This document shows positions 63,524 to 64,000 of a stretch of DNA of 64,000 nucleotides, piece by piece. The stretch lies in contig NZ_CP042266.1 of NCBI RefSeq assembly GCF_007856155.1, forward strand, positions 4,960,001 through 5,024,000, written 5' to 3'. Origin of the DNA: Streptomyces qinzhouensis. GTDB taxonomy: Bacteria > Actinomycetota > Actinomycetes > Streptomycetales > Streptomycetaceae. The notes under the pieces are model-generated. The model saw nothing but the letters and a program-made list of their open reading frames with translations. It ran no database searches and had not been told where the DNA came from. The stretch's first letter is position 1. The number at the start of each line of letters is the position of its first letter. A program made the position numbers and the translations under genes.

Positions 63524-63829
63524 TCAGTTGCCGATGGAGATCCCGCCCAGCATCGGGGTGGCCCCGGCGGCGGTCTTCAGGATGCGCTCGGGTGCCTGGC
63601 CCTTGATGCTGTTGAGCTCCATCGCCGTGTCCGCGACATCCTTCACGGCATTGCCGCTGCCGCCGTTGAGCAGCGGTGACTGCTCGACGATATGGGTGAG
63701 GCCGCCGTTGAGGCTCATGGGCGGCATGGCCGACGGGGCTGCGGTCGCTGCGGTGGCGGCGGTTGCCGCCGCGCCGACCACGGCTACCGAACCAGCGATG
63801 ACCGCGGCGACCCTCGACGAATACTTCAT
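63524..63829 (-). CDS. Small secreted protein of the chaplin-rodlin cluster
   Basis: 101 aa. Signal peptide about 1-31 (TAAPS), then a 70-residue mature part with Gly/Leu/Asn (MSLNGGLTHIVEQSPLLNGG, TPMLGGISIGN), no Cys. ATG 63829 has GAAAAG upstream. It shares small size, export and position with the chaplins and rodlins but is not either. Role in the surface layer is inferred from context. Its promoter lies at 63830-64000, at the window edge. Confidence 0.72.
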   Translation of the reverse strand: MKYSSRVAAVIAGSVAVVGAAATAATAATAAPSAMPPMSLNGGLTHIVEQSPLLNGGSGNAVKDVADTAMELNSIKGQAPERILKTAAGATPMLGGISIGN

Positions 63830-64000
63830 CTTTTCGCATCCCTTTCTCCGGTGGCGTTCCTCGCCGCCGTCGCCATGGACAACGACGGCCCCGCCCGGGA
63901 GTTATCGCCGAACGTGCCCGAGGAACGGGAAAACGCCATAACGAGGACGGGTGGAAAAGGATGCGGTGAATCACCCGAAGGTTTAATAAGGAGCCGCCGT

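Overview
The window is a 64 kb piece of a Streptomyces (or very close actinomycete) chromosome. The evidence is very high G+C with strong G/C bias at third codon positions, many GTG/TTG starts, 4-nt ATGA/GTGA gene overlaps, mycothiol biochemistry (mca), chaplins and rodlins (aerial-hypha surface proteins), a BldD-type box and rare TTA codons. The core gene order (acyl-CoA carboxylase, birA, cya, enoyl-CoA hydratase, GGDEF, hutH, L,D-transpeptidase ... msrA, metB, ilvA, greA, mca ... pckA) is one I recognise from the conserved core of Streptomyces chromosomes; no database was consulted.

1-17.3 kb, core: partial acyl-CoA carboxylase beta subunit, divergent biotin ligase, adenylate cyclase, enoyl-CoA hydratase, a GAF-GGDEF diguanylate cyclase behind a perfect BldD-type palindrome, histidine ammonia-lyase, a small LAxTG surface protein, a lipoprotein L,D-transpeptidase, a GT-C-like membrane protein, an ABC-F ATPase with a 10-residue leader peptide, and a large secreted subtilase.

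17.3-21.3 kb, accessory scar: DUF3885-type protein, a 24-codon serine-recombinase remnant, a GntR/UTRA remnant, a three-repeat orphan type I-E CRISPR array, a hypothetical protein, and a TTA-containing XRE regulator coupled to a NUDIX hydrolase.

21.3-35.4 kb, mostly core: msrA, metB/mccB-like enzyme, DUF1059 protein, a minimal SigE-type sigma factor with a small membrane partner, MarR regulator, ilvA, a frameshifted zinc-ribbon gene divergent from a GntR regulator with three operator-like repeats, greA, DUF4307, mca, and a STAND/TPR ATPase.

35.6-44.4 kb, accessory hot spot: secreted FG-GAP protein, two Uma2-type nuclease-fold proteins, a VapBC-like toxin-antitoxin pair, and a 2.7-kb islet inserted at the 5' end of a DUF255 (YyaL-like) gene. 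The islet duplicated about 180 bp of that gene and carries a Uma2 protein and a RAMA-CBS-HEPN protein, the best candidate here for an undescribed defence-type system.

44.9-52.1 kb: a four-gene extracellular polysaccharide locus (GT2 synthase, GT-C transferase, GT2-GtrA, secreted copper-radical oxidase related to GlxA). The first two genes contain TTA codons, so the locus is probably bldA-dependent. 52.2-60.8 kb: TetR regulator, hemolysin-III family protein, pckA, a WXG-like/DUF1023 hydrolase/lipoprotein operon and an alanine/aspartate-type aminotransferase. 61-64 kb: a morphogenetic cluster of chaplin, two tandem rodlins, chaplin and a further small secreted protein, each insulated by strong hairpin terminators.
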